Assembly (NCBI GenBank): GCA_033398695.1 | Contig: CM065803.1 | Coordinates: 44,569,501 to 44,633,500, forward strand | DNA from: Orobanche coerulescens | Lineage: Eukaryota; Streptophyta; Magnoliopsida; Lamiales; Orobanchaceae | DNA: 64,000 nt | Direction of reading: 5' to 3' | Part shown: piece by piece, positions 21,940 through 33,659 of the stretch | How the letters are laid out: each line of letters opens with the position of its first letter | Position numbering within the stretch: the first letter of the stretch is position 1 | The notes under the pieces: generated by a model | What the model was told of the DNA's origin: nothing | The model's database searches: none | The model's input: only the letters and a program-made list of their open reading frames with translations | Position numbers and translations under genes: made by a program

Positions 21940-23916
21940 TGTTGGGATTCGGTGCCTAAAAACGAAGGCCCAGCGGAAGCGGTAAAACGAAAATTAATTC
22001 GATCCGAATCCCTACGAGGATCGATCGAGCTACGTATATACGAATATGTTAACGAAAAACAAGATATATAGAAACTCACCCTTGTAGTCCGTTGATTAGA
22101 TGGATAACCTTCTCTTGAACTATTCCCCAAGCTCTTGAACGATCCAACGCCGAAAGCACCGCGTCTCTACTTGCCACGCGCCGGAGAAACGACTGGAACG
22201 ACAATCACCTTGCTATCCTCCGAGGATACGGCTAGAGCTAAGTGATGAAGCTTTTATTACTACACTCTAAGTGTATAATATATCTCTCAATAATTTCTCT
22301 CAATTTTTCTCCAAGAAAAAATGAAGAAGAAGTGAATGAAGAAGATGAAGATGAGTTGGAGAAAAAAAAACTTTTTCTCTCTCTTTTCTCTCTATGTCTC
22401 ACGTATGATGCCAAGAATTGTTGTGAGGATGAGAGATCAAAGTCATCTTTATATTCTTATTCAACCCACAAAAATCAAACCTTATCACATGTGAGATTCC
22501 CCCATATAATGTATATGATGCTTGTCCCCTCAACACATGATATTCCAAAACCATGATGGGGACAAGTCAATACACACACATGTTATAAGTGGGGGGCAGC
22601 CCATGCTAGAAAACGGACGAGTTCGGTTCGTTTCAGACTCCCGAGAGTCCAAACAGATAAACTCATATTCCGTTCCGATGTATTTGTGTCGTTTAATTAA
22701 TCCAATTAATTAAACATATAAAATACAAAATAACATAATTAATTTCTCCAAGAAATAATTATATTCGTGAATTAAATTAATCACCCAGTAATATATTTAA
22801 TTCATTAGGTCGTAAATTAATTTATCCGATAAATAAATTTAGACATCCAATGTCCCAAATTAGATATCCAATATCTAATATTCATAATGAGAGAATTAGC
22901 TTTATTCATTCCGTCGTCAATCCTATTGCGCGACTCGGTAGGTCCGTCTCAGTCAGCAATGGGAGGAACCAAAGAGTAGTAGCACCACCTAGCCAGCCTA
23001 GCGGCCTAGACTGTACCCCAACTGAGAACGAATGAGTGGGATCATTCAAGAACCATTCTGTCGTGAATACCATTATGCGTATAAACCCTTCTTTCAAATG
23101 TCCCGATCAAGTTATAGGGTCACGGTCAATCAAACCCTATCTGTTCTTGACGCTATGCATGCGTTAATGCAAATCGAGATCATCGAGTTGTCGTGTATCT
23201 AATACAACTAGCTCCAATGCTTTGGCCAAAGACTTATGATCTCATCTGCCAATAACCGCATAGGACATATAACCCGCTCACTAACGGGAGAAAGAATTCT
23301 ATCTTGGTATTCAGTAGGACTTGCTACTTACCCGTCAAGATGCACGTCGAGGTTAACCCCCGCCTTTCGGTTTACAGGGTCGAACTACTCTAATGAAAAT
23401 CTTGACGTCACAAGCACATTCCTACTAAATCCTCAAGTTGAAGGTTCACGAATACCTATCACAACCTTTCGATTCCGTCATTGACTGTCCCGGAGTGAAA
23501 TCCGTGTGACGAATCGAGGGTGAGTCGGTTCGAGTATACTAATCCAATTAGCATACCTATAACATGTGCTCCCACTAACCATTAGTGTTCGACATACACT
23601 CTCCATGTCAAAGAACACGTCATACAAGTCTTCACATAAACTTAAAGCCCAGTCAAGTTTCATCGACTTGCGAACGATTAAGTATTTGAGCTATAAACCT
23701 TTCCAGTGCCGACCCCCTTATCCAATAAAGAGTGGAACGTTTTGCTCTCAAATACACGGACTAGTTTCTATATGTATATTTACGAGTTAGGAATGCCAGT
23801 AACTACCAGTAAATAAAGAAACATCCATTGCCTTATATTAGTGATTTACATAATTACATGTACAATGCCCTCACTCAATCATCCTCTGAGTGGCATTCGA
23901 GGGCATACTCCCATCA
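21940..23916 (-). repeat. Copia dimer LTR b (shared middle LTR)
   Basis: 1977 bp. It serves as 3' LTR of unit 2 and 5' LTR of unit 1. It has variants not found in LTR a or c: CTTGCTACTTACCCGTCAAG near 23325 and GAATGAGTGGGATC near 23030. The plus-strand LTR at 54195-56171 has both. Confidence 0.93.
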
Positions 23917-25023
23917 ATCTCCCACTTGCACTCAATGCCACACACTATGGTATCTAATACCCATGTTCTCCAGATCACGCTCTAAGCTAATCTGAGAAAG
24001 TGGCTTGGTCAGTGGATCAGCGACGTAGTCGGCTGACTCTACTCTATGCAGCACAATGTATCTCTTTGCGAACAAATGCTCTTACGAGATGATACTCTCT
24101 CTCAATATGTTTGGTACTGTTGTGAAACCTCGGCTCCTAGGCCTGTGCTACAGCTCTGGCAGCGCAGCACAAGGTGTCATGTGAAGTTTACCCAGTAACT
24201 TCTAAATTCTTCCTTTGCAGGCTTCCGAGGCCGCTTTATACTCAGCCTAATAGGTGGAATTAGCAGTCGCGCTATACTTGGCACTATGCCAAGATACTGC
24301 TCTTACATTAAGAGTAAATGTAGCCAGAAGTAGACATATAATCGTCTTTCTGTCCTTGGAAGTCCAATACAGTGAATCCCACCACATTCTGTTCTCCACC
24401 TCCATATATAAGAATCAGATCTCTTAGTACATTTAAAGTACTTGAGAACATTCTTTACGGCGGTCTAATGTTCCCTGACTGGGTTAGCCCGAAACCTACT
24501 TACCACGCTTCCAGCATGCGCAATGTCAGGTCTTGTACACAATAAAGTATATGTAAGGCTACCCAATGCCGAAGCATATGGTATATAACTCATTTCCTTT
24601 CATTGTTCCTCACTATGAGGAAACATCTTCAAGGTGAGTTTTATTCCATGTCGCATCGGAAGGAACCCTCTTCAAGATCTAATCTATATAGAGGGCTTGG
24701 GAAAAACTTATCATTCTCTTCGATCTATCCCGGTAGAATCGAATCCCAAGAATATAGGTTTTTTCTCCCAAGTCATTCATGGAGAAATTACTCGAAAGCC
24801 AAGCTTTCCCAGAACTGAGCATTCCCACATCATTTCCTATTAGTAGAATGTCATATACATATAGTACTAAGGATGCGATCTAGCTCCCACCAACCCTCTT
24901 ATATACACAATGTTCCTCTTCATTTAAATGCAAGTCAAAATCTTTGACTGCCTTGTCAAAACGAATGTCCCAACTACATGAAGACTGCTACAGTCTATTT
25001 CATGGAGTCTACATCCACCATTG
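23917..25023 (-). pseudogene. Dimer unit 2: reverse transcriptase/RNase H remnant
   Basis: Same RT deletion join as unit 1 (near 24997, CAGTCT joined to ATTTCATGGAGTC on the plus strand). YVDD-region and RNase H stretches remain but are broken by stops. The purine tract and LTR b follow on the minus strand. Confidence 0.84.
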
Positions 25024-26217
25024 CTAGGTCATTGGTCCTGGGTCGATCTCTTGTTTATCACTTGGAACCTCGAGGAAACCCAGTTCCTCCAAGTGCATAA
25101 AACTATACCTCTCAGGTAATAGAGACACCCTACTTGACCTACGAGGTGGTTGTACTTGTGTTTCAGAAGGTTCGGTTCCAGTTTCTTGCACAGGTGTCTC
25201 CTGAGGAGTTTCATTATATTCTTCTAAAGAAATACTTCTACCTGCTCCGCCTTCCTGAATGAACTCATCTTCCAAGAAGTGTGCTTGTAAAGCAACAATG
25301 ATCCTTCGATCTTCGGGCATGTAGAATAGATATCCCATCGTCCCAGACGGGAATCCAATGAAACGTCCCTTCGCAGACCTAGCTTCCAATTTTTCCACCT
25401 TAGTCTTCTTGACATAGGTGGGACATCCCCAAATCCTAATATGATTAAGACTTGGTTTCCTTCCCTACCACATCTCATGTGGAGTTTTAGGAACGGATTT
25501 GGAAGGACATCTGTTTAAGATATAAGCGGCAGTCAGGAGTGCATACCCCCACAGGTAAATTGGTAAGTCAATATAGCCCAGCATGGAATGGACCATGTTT
25601 AACAAGGTCCGGTTCCTTCTTTCTGACACACCATTTAACTGAGGGGTACCTGGAGGTGTTAGTTGTGAAACTATTTCATGTTCCTTAAGGAACTCGTCAA
25701 ACTCCGTACTCATATACTCGCCACCTCGGTCCGACCGAAGTGCTTTGATATGATTTCCAGTTTGTTTCTCGACTAGGGCCTTGAATTCCTGGAATTTCTC
25801 AAAGACCTCGGATTTATGTTTCATTAAGTATACATAACCATACCTAGTATGGTCATCTGTAAACGTAATGAAATACTGATATCCGTCACGTGCTGCTTCC
25901 AAAGCACCACAAACGTCAGTATGGATTAATCCCATTTTATCAACGGCTCTTTCAAAAGTCCCTGTAAAGGGGGACTTAGTCATTTTGCCTTTAAGGCAAG
26001 ATTCACAAGTAGGAAAGGGATCTGATCCCAATGGACCCATAAGTCCATCTTTTTCCATCTTGTAAACCTTGGTCTGAACAACATGACCAAGTCTAAGATG
26101 CCATTTCAAAACTCGATTGGTTTCATCCCTACCACGTTTTCTAGTCATAGTATTCACAACTACTTTGTTGCTGAGATTTAGATGATACAATCCATTCAAC
26201 AATGTAGCAGTACCCAC
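25024..26217 (-). pseudogene. Dimer unit 2: integrase (two pieces)
   Basis: The zinc region (LRLGHVVQTKVYK..CESC) and catalytic core, with all three acidic residues (LIHTDVCG with codon 25915-25917, LRSDRGGEY, NGVSERRNR), lie in 26217-25465. A stop near 25465 splits the IWGCPTYV region, and the C-terminal part is read from 25398. Unit-2 markers are HVVQTK, ERAVDK, KEHEIVSQ, EGGAGRS and GTEPSE; all recur in plus-strand unit H. Confidence 0.85.
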
Positions 26218-26277
26218 TAGTTTATTTCTAAAATAAATTTTGCAGGAACCATCACCAATGAAAAATGAAAAACCTTT

Positions 26278-27390
26278 TCAGTCCATGACCGGAATGGATA
26301 CAATGTTTTTGTGCCCCTTGAGTAAAACAAGTACATCTTCTAAAGTCAAAACAAAGCCAGATTCTAAACCCAAAAGAAGTGATCCTATGTAGGTCGCCTC
26401 GACACTATGCCCGCTTCCGACTGTGATCATAACTTCTCCAGCTCCAAGCTTCCTACTTTGTTCCAGATCCTGATTCACGGTACAAATATGAGAACTAGCA
26501 CCAGAATCCAGTATCCAGGAAGTAGAAAATACAGTAGTAGAACAATTTGTTTCCAAAACTAAAAGTTCTGTACCTGAAGTGCCATGAAGAATCGGACAAT
26601 CTCTAGCCCAGTGGCCCAGCTCACCGCACTTGAGACAAGCATCCTTCTTCTTCTTGTTCTTTGGAACCATTGGGGCCTTGCCCTTACCCTTAAGGTCCTT
26701 AACTTGTGGTCCAGTTTGCTTCTTGGTCTTTTTCTTCTTGTTCTTAGACCTCCAAGGTCGGAAGAAATCACAATGCACTCCTTCATCCGCGGAGTCTTCA
26801 TACATTCGAGCGGTCACAAGTTTTTTCATTAGCCCAGCTAAATTGCATGCAATCTCATTGCAGTTGAAGTTCATAACAAACTGTGAGAAGGAATCAGGGA
26901 GAGACTGTAGGATAAGGTCGGTTTGGAGAGAAGTATCCATTTTAAAATCAAGAGCCTCCAATCTCTCGATCATGGATATCATTTTGAGGACGTGTTCCCC
27001 AACCTTCTCACCTTCCTTCTTCCTTGCACCGAACAGTTGCTTGGATATCTCATATCTAGCAGTTCTGCTATGCTCACCATAAAGATCGGTTAAGTGAGAT
27101 AGAATCTGCCTAGCAGAAGTCATTTTCTCATGAGCTCTCTTAAGCTCATTATACATGGAAGCCATCATATAAGCACGAACTTTGACGTCATCCTTAACCC
27201 ACTTTTCGTGGTTTTCAATCTCTTCTTGATTGGCTCGGGTCCACACAGGAGGCGCCGGAATGTCCGTCTCCAAGACGTATCCCAGTGCCTCTATACTGAG
27301 GACAATCATCAGATTGCGGATCCAATCCACAAAGTTCTGTCCCATTAAGGTGTTCTTTTCGAGTAGAATTGCGAGTGGATTCATTGTCAT
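26278..27390 (-). CDS. Dimer unit 2: gag and protease, open to a premature stop
   Basis: 370 codons without interruption. The order is gag domain (MTMNPLAILL, FVDWIRNLMIVLSIEALGYVLE), a Lys-rich stretch, an intact CCHC knuckle (CLKCGELGHWARDC) and the aspartic protease start (ILDSGASSHIC). It ends at a TGA (..NIVSIPVMD) where unit 1 and unit I read on through a CGA codon, so a C-to-T change ended the frame. It is the best preserved gag of the family in the window and could supply structural protein but not RT or integrase. Confidence 0.87.
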   Translation of the reverse strand: MTMNPLAILLEKNTLMGQNFVDWIRNLMIVLSIEALGYVLETDIPAPPVWTRANQEEIENHEKWVKDDVKVRAYMMASMYNELKRAHEKMTSARQILSHLTDLYGEHSRTARYEISKQLFGARKKEGEKVGEHVLKMISMIERLEALDFKMDTSLQTDLILQSLPDSFSQFVMNFNCNEIACNLAGLMKKLVTARMYEDSADEGVHCDFFRPWRSKNKKKKTKKQTGPQVKDLKGKGKAPMVPKNKKKKDACLKCGELGHWARDCPILHGTSGTELLVLETNCSTTVFSTSWILDSGASSHICTVNQDLEQSRKLGAGEVMITVGSGHSVEATYIGSLLLGLESGFVLTLEDVLVLLKGHKNIVSIPVMD

Positions 27391-29146
27391 ATTGAGAGTT
27401 ATGTATGCATTAAGTACGACAAATTAATTAGTGACTCGTTATATTATGATCTGAGTATAGAATTAAGGTCTTTTCTATTCTTGTTACTCAGCTCCCACTA
27501 TTTTTATAGGAATAACACACTCCCATGTGAAATCCGGAAGTATCGTCGCTCTACTTCATAGTGGTGATCGAGTTCTTTATAAATCTTAATAGAGGGCAAC
27601 CGAACAGGTTTCTAGTCTATTAATTTTCATAAAGTGGTGTCCAACACCAACCCATCTAATGGATGATTCGATCTTCTTTTTCCCCTTGTTCACTCCCCTC
27701 AACCTATACGGTTTCTATGGTTCGTGAACAAGTTAAGTTTATACCATCGACGCAAATCAGTTTCACAATTGAATCTTATCCGGCAACCTATCAGGTTTCT
27801 AGGGATAAAATTTGCTCCAACCGAAGGCATCCAATGCGCTCCCGGTAATTTATCCATCCTCCCCGAACGACTACCCCGATAACTCAGAAGCATAGCACAT
27901 CTAGTTTGGATTTCAATTTCCCGAAAGCTCGATGGAGGGAAGGAAAACCTTGAAACCTTATTAACTTAATAATTTGTCGTGGGAGAATTTTCGCGATTAA
28001 TGTTACACTTTGCACATTAATCAGTTAAGCGCATTTGTGGCATTCATACAATATGAAACAACCATTCACAACCTAGTTGCTACCAACATGTCGTTCATGG
28101 ACCGTTCCTAGAAAACAAAAACTTCGTAATCTAATAACAAGTCTTCGTCTTGAATCTTCGTCTTCTCGAAACGGATCTTCCTCCGGTCTTCGTCATTACA
28201 TATAAATTTTACATCGAAAATTGCATCCTAGATACAAACATTTCTAGTAAAATAAATAGGCTCAAAACGGCCTTTACAACCCAATCGAATAAAACGAACG
28301 ATTCAAAACTAAGTCCACGAACCACATCCCCATTCAAAAGCATTCATCCAATAAATACTATATAAATGAAAAGCGTAGAGGTACATTGATTTAATCAACA
28401 ATACGAACCGATCCAATCGATTCACACAATCGGTAATATGATAACGTTCAAAATAATTCGGTCGACCATAAATATTCCAATTAATCAAATTTCCTTTATA
28501 AAATGAAATACTATAAATCATTTTAATCATATTAAATCCAATTTAACATGTGGGAGATTAATTTTCAAGAATACACGAAAAAATCGAGCCGGGGTGAAAA
28601 CTGGCCAGCATGACCGAGTCACCCTCGGCAGCCTGCCGGCAGTCAGGCCTGGCATGGCCGAGTCACGCTCGGAATATGCCGGCAAGGACACGGCCGAGTC
28701 ACCCAGGACACGGTCGGGTCTGCCTGGCAGTGACTTGGCCAGACTGCCAGACACGACCGTTTCACCCAGGACACGGTCGAGTCTACCTGGCAATGACTTG
28801 GCCACACTGCCGGACACGACCGAGTCACGCAGGACACGGTCGAGTCACTCTCGGCCAGATTACCCTTTTTGTCCAAAAAATCGTCCGACGACGATTCAGG
28901 GCTAGATTTTCGACCGGATATCCAATATCAATATTTTCCGACTTTCATATCTTCAATATAAATCATATTTCCCAGAAATTTAAGATTTATATTTAGACAT
29001 AAACTTACGGAAAAATATAACTACAAGGAACGTAAAACATGTACCACGATTATGACTAAAATGATTCCAAATCATTCACCATCTAATCGAGCATTCCAAA
29101 TGCCAATATCGTATATACGATCGCAAGACCTATGCTCCGATACCAC
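27391..29146 (-). other. Dimer unit 2: 5' leader with GC-rich array and primer site
   Basis: Collinear with the unit 1 leader. The GACACGACCGAGTCAC-type array is at about 28605-28860 and is longer and differently ordered than in unit 1. The primer site TGGTATCGGAGC (minus) is at 29134-29145 beside LTR c. No supported reading frame. Confidence 0.75.
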
Positions 29147-31122
29147 TGTTGGGATTCGGTGCCTAAAAATGAAGGCCCAGCGGAAGCGGTAAAACGAAAA
29201 TTAATTCGATCCGAATCCCTACGAGGATCGATCGAGCTACGTATATATGAATATGTAAACGAAAAACAAGAGATATAGAAACTCACCCTTGTAATCCGTT
29301 GATTAGATGGATAACCTTCTCTTGAGCTATTCCCCAAGCTCTTGAACGATCCAACGCCGAAAGCACCGCATCTCTACTTGCCACGCGCCGGAGAAACGAC
29401 CGGAACGACAATCACCTTGCTATCCTCCGAGGATACGGCTAGATCTAAGTGATGAAGCTTTTATTACTACACTCTAAGTGTATAATATATCTCTCAATAA
29501 TTTCTCTCAATTTTTCTCCAAGAAAAAATGAAGAAGAAGTGAATGAAGAAGATGAAGATGAGTTGGAGAAAAAAAACTTTTTCTCTCTCTTTTCTCTCTA
29601 TGTCTCACGTATGATGCCAAGAATTGTTGTGAGGATGAGAGATCAAAGTCATCTTTATATTCTTATTCAACCCACAAAAATCAAACCATATCACATGTTA
29701 GATTCCCCCATATAATGTATATGATGCTTGTCCCCTCAACACATGAGATTCCAAAACCATGATGGGGACAAGTCAATACACACACATGGTTATAAGTGGG
29801 GGGCAGCCCATGCTACAAAACGGACGAGTTCGGTTCGTTTCGGACTCCTGAGAGTCCAAACAGATAAACTCCTATTCCATTCCGATGTATTTGTGTCGTT
29901 TAATTAATCCAATTAATTAAACATATAAAATACAAAATAACATAATTAATTTCTCCAACAAATAATTATATTCATGAATTAAATTAATCACCCAGTAATA
30001 TATTTAATTCATTAGGCCGTAAATTAATTTATCCAATAAATCAATTTAGACATCCAATGTCCCAAATTAGATATCCAATATCTAATATTCATAATGAGAG
30101 AATTAGCTTTATTCATTCTGTCGTCAATCCTATTGCGCGACTCGGTAGGTCCGTCTCAGTCAGCAATGGGAGGAACCAAAGAGTAGTAGCACCACCTAGC
30201 CAGCCTGGCGGCCTACACTGTACCCCAACTGAGAACGAATGATTGGGATCATTCAAGAACCATTCTGTCGTGAATACCAAGATATATGTATAAACCCTTC
30301 TTTCAAATGTCCCGATCAAGTTATAGGTCACGGTCACCAAACCCTATCTGTTCTTGACGCTATGCATGTGTTAATGCAAATCGAGATCATCGAGCTGTCG
30401 TGTATCTAATACAACTAGCTCCAATGCTTTGGCCAAAGACTTATGATCTCATCTGCCAATAACCGCATAGGACATATAACCCGCTCACTAACGGGAGAAA
30501 GAATTCTATCTTGGTATAGATCGGACTCGCTACTTGCCCGTCAAGATGCACGTCGAGGTTGACCCCCGCCTTCCGGTTTACAGGGTCGAACTACTCTAAT
30601 GAAAATCTTGACGTCACAAGCACATTCCTACTAAATCCTCAAGTCGAAGGTTCACGAATACCTATCACAACCTTTCGATTCCATCATTGACTGTCCCGGA
30701 GTGAAATCCGTGTGACGAATCGAGGGTGAGTCGGTTCGAGTATACTAATCCAATTAGCATACCTATAACGTGTGCTCCCACTAACTATTAGTGTTCGACA
30801 GACACTCTCCATGTCAAAGAACACGTCATACAAGTCTTCACATAAACTTAAAGCCCAGTCAAGTTTCATCGACTTGCGAACGATTAAGTATTTGAGCTAT
30901 AAACCTTTCTAGTGCCGACCCCCTTATCCAATAAGGAGTGGAACGTTTTGCTCTCAAATACATGAACTAGTTTCTATATGTATATTTACGAGTTAGGAAT
31001 GCCAGTAACTACCAGTAAATAAAGAAACATCCATTGCCTTATATTAGTGATTTACATAATTACAAGTGCAATGCCCTCACTCAATCATCCTCTGAGTGGC
31101 ATTCGAGGGCATACTCCCAACA
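29147..31122 (-). repeat. Copia dimer LTR c (5'-most)
   Basis: 1976 bp. On the plus strand it ends in TACTCCCAACA, making a perfect 8-bp terminal inverted repeat with its own start (TGTTGGGA / TCCCAACA). LTRs a and b end CCCATCA. The following bases, ATTTTTGCACTTGTACTTGC, return to the LTR of element B. Confidence 0.92.
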
Positions 31123-31624
31123 ATTTTTGCACTTGTACTTGCACTAGCAAAACAGTGGAGTTTTGCTAACCCCCGAGTATTCGGGGGGTGGATGTCTATT
31201 TTTGCATTCAGGTTTTGGAGCATAGCACAGGGTCAGCACGAAGGATGATGAAAGATGAACGATACTAATCACACGAGGATCCGTTGACGTCGTATTAGTC
31301 TAGTTGTATTTTCTTTTCCGCTGCAGTATCTTTTTCCCGTTGTACGGGAGTTTATTGTATTTTGACCTCTGCGTGGGTATGTGTTTGGAATTGAGTTGTA
31401 TGTTATTATTGAAAGACCAAGTCGGTCTACTGAGTCATTTTAGCCTTAAAGGCGATGTTTAGATGTTTGATTTTAGTTATCAGCCTGGTAGATCCTCGAG
31501 GACAGGGTCTACGGCGTGTAATATCCCTGAGTGGATTGGGGGTGTTACAAATTGTCGGTTAGGCCCGTGGGGCTAATGGGAAAAGAAATGTTGGTGGCAA
31601 TGGGAACAATGATCAAATTAAATA

Positions 31625-31692
31625 AGTGATAGTTTCGGATTCGGATACGGATATAGCCATATTCGTATCCGTATTATCCGATTGACACCCCT
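31625..31692. mobile_element. End of a hAT-like element
   Basis: CCGATTGACACCCCTA is the reverse complement of the common plant hAT-MITE end TAGGGGTGTCAATCGG. Inside it are GGATACGGATA / TATCCGTATTATCC motifs, typical subterminal repeats. The other end is not visible; it may have been cut when element B inserted or be outside the window. Confidence 0.5.
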
Positions 31693-32016
31693 AATAATAA
31701 TCTTTAAAAAAAATTAACGGTAAATTTTTATTTATTTTAATTGGACCTCACCGCTACCACAGATATTTCTACGTAAATCTAGGCCTGTAAACGATTCGAA
31801 CTTTTTTTGAGCTTCGAACTCGACATGAAAAAAGCTCGACTCGATACTTGATAATTTGAGCTCGAACTCAAATCCGAGCATATATTAGAGATCGATATAT
31901 TAATCGAGCCGACTTAATATATATATATATATATATAATTGTCTCTAAAGCTCGACGAGTTGCTCGATATTTATTAATATATATATTTATTGATATATAT
32001 TTATTAATATATATTT

Positions 32017-33448
32017 TGTTGGTTCTCTGAATTTCCAACAATGTAATTACAATAAAAATTACAAATAAAGGCAACCAAATACAATCTTAATAAATTAAAA
32101 GCTGAATTAAAAATTACAATTTTAGCATAGGCGAGTAGAACTCTTTCTGTAAGAGAATTTTGCCCCCGTATAAGAGCAGATGGCTCCGGCAATATGTCCC
32201 TAAGATACAACTGCTACACATTTCTGAGTTAGGTGCTCCCTAAAACTCAGAACTCCGGCGAACGTTAAGTGCTGGAAACTGGGCACGAAAAACAAGAAGG
32301 AAAAATGCTGCAATATGTGGTATGATGTATTTGTTCTGTTGCATGTTGTATGTTCTGAAATGAAATGCATAAGACATCCTTTTATAGGGTCCAATTCCAC
32401 TCCATCAGGTGGGGGGTTACTACAAATTAAAGTGCCATTAATTCTCTTTAATCCTTCAGCTCAAGAGTTACCTCCATAAATAGTCTCATTTAATTTGGAC
32501 GTTACATTATGGAGTGTGAAGAGTCATAATCTAGAAGCTAAGTTCTCAACTTGCTTCATTTTAGTCGAGACCAAATATCAGCTGAGTTTTCAGCACCCAA
32601 ATATCAGATCAGATGGGTTTTCAGCCCAAATATCAGATCAGATGGGTTTTCAGTCCCAAATATCAGATCAGATAGGTTTTCAGCCCAAATATTAGATCAG
32701 ATAGGTTTCAGCCAAAATATCATATCAGATAGGTTTCAGCCCAAATATAAGATCAGATGGGTTTCAGCCCAAATATCAGATCAGGTAGCTTTAAGCCCAA
32801 ATATCAGATCAGATAGCTTTCAGCCTAAATATCAGATCAGATAGCTTTCAGCCCAAATATCAGATCAGATAGGTTTCAGCCCAAATATCATATCAGATAG
32901 GTTTCAGCCCAAATATCAGATCAGAAAGGTTTCAACCCAAATATCAGATCAGATGGCTTTCAACCCAAATATCATATCAGATGGCGTTGAGCCCAAATAT
33001 CAGATCAGATAGCTTTCAGCCCAAATATCAGATCAGATAGCTTTCAGCCCAAATATCAGATCAGACAGCTTCGGTCCAAATATCAGATCAGATAGGTTTT
33101 CAGCCCCAAATATCAGATGGGTTTTCAACCCCAAATATCAGATGGGTTTTCAACCTCAAATATCATATGGATTTTTAGCCCCCAAATATCAGATGAGTTT
33201 TCAACCCCAAATATCAGATGGGTTTTCAACCTGGTTAACTCTTCACATTTTAAATTAAATGACCAACTTTGATCATTTATTTCTCACTCATTGGAAATCG
33301 GTTTTGAGAAAAATAAAATCCTACGTTCATCTTCTCGAAACGTAGATTCACAATTTATTATTTAATTTCCAAGAATTAAATATTTTATCATTATTAAATT
33401 GATTTAAATTGAGTTAAAACTCATTTATTCTAAAACCAATTTCCAACA
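32017..33448 (-). mobile_element. Solo LTR with TATTT target duplication
   Basis: It begins TGTTGGTTCTC and ends ATTTCCAACA, flanked by TATTT on both sides (32012-32016 and 33449-33453). No internal region is attached, so it is the product of LTR-LTR recombination. A TATA box on the minus strand (CTATAAAAGG, 32378-32387) suggests minus orientation, which places the tandem repeats at 32577-33235 upstream in U3. The family is not otherwise present in this window. Confidence 0.85.
32577..33235. repeat. CCAAATATCAGATCAGATAG minisatellite in the solo LTR
   Basis: More than 20 imperfect copies of a unit of about 27-30 bp, CCCAAATATCAGATCAGATAG plus GTTTTCAG or GCTTTCAG. Towards the right end (from about 33100) the unit shortens to about 25 bp as one GATCA step drops out. 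It can be read through in one plus-strand frame for part of its length, but only because of the repeat. Confidence 0.93.
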
Positions 33449-33470
33449 TATTTATAAAGATATATTTATT

Positions 33471-33471
33471 A

Positions 33472-33551
<80 letters not shown>
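33471..33551. repeat. (TA)n microsatellite
   Basis: About 80 bp of nearly pure TA. Shorter TA runs are at about 31917-31937 and 38779-38799. Confidence 0.95.
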
Positions 33552-33553
<2 letters not shown>

Positions 33554-33659
33554 GAGCTTGGTAATTTTTGAGTTGTAAACTCGAGTATAATAATTTTTCG
33601 AGCTAAATTCGAGCTTGTGAATTTTAAGCAGTCGATTTTAAAACATTTAAAGCTCGTAT

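Larger units (their letters stand above)
14758..31122 (-). mobile_element. Left copia dimer: LTR-internal-LTR-internal-LTR
   Basis: Three LTRs of about 1975 bp (14758-16731, 21940-23916, 29147-31122) alternate with two internal regions (16732-21939 and 23917-29146), all in the same orientation. On the minus strand each internal region starts with an initiator-Met primer site and ends with the purine tract CAAGTGGGAGAT. The bases flanking the dimer (TAAAT on the left, ATTTT on the right) are not a 5-bp duplication. Both internal regions lack the same part of reverse transcriptase. Such a dimer can arise by LTR recombination between neighbouring copies or by mobilisation of a read-through dimer. 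Confidence 0.93.
1699..31549 (+). mobile_element. Gypsy element B: 3' LTR, interrupted by two large insertions
   Basis: The LTR begins TGTAATACCCG at 1699 and ends GGGGGTGTTACA at 31549. The LTR itself is 1699-2122, 12805-14757 and 31123-31549, about 2.8 kb in total. The gaps are gypsy A (2123-12799 plus one GCGAG target copy) and the copia dimer (14758-31122). The last 430 bp correspond, motif by motif, to the ends of the E and F LTRs: GGTAGATCC..GGGTCTACGGCGTGTAAT, then GGGGTGTTACA. This supports one chromovirus-like (Tekay/Del-like) family. The LTR carries a palindrome array upstream of a TATA-like box and longer tandem repeats further downstream, listed separately. Confidence 0.8.
31790..33657. 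mobile_element. hAT-like fragment with GCTCGA motifs, split by a solo LTR
   Basis: It starts TAGGCCTGTAAACGATTCGAA, a hAT-type end. CTCGA, AGCTCG and TTCGAGC motifs continue to about 31960 and reappear at 33552-33655 (TTCGAGCTTGG, AACTCGAG, GAGCTAAATTCGAGC). The gap is filled by the solo LTR (32017-33448) and a TA tract. The right terminus is lost at the decayed LTR beginning near 33660. No transposase. Confidence 0.5.

Noticed and set aside
32577..33235. Regular short repeats resembling a CRISPR array
   Set aside because: Units are contiguous and imperfect with no unique spacers; the array lies inside a plant LTR bounded by a target duplication.
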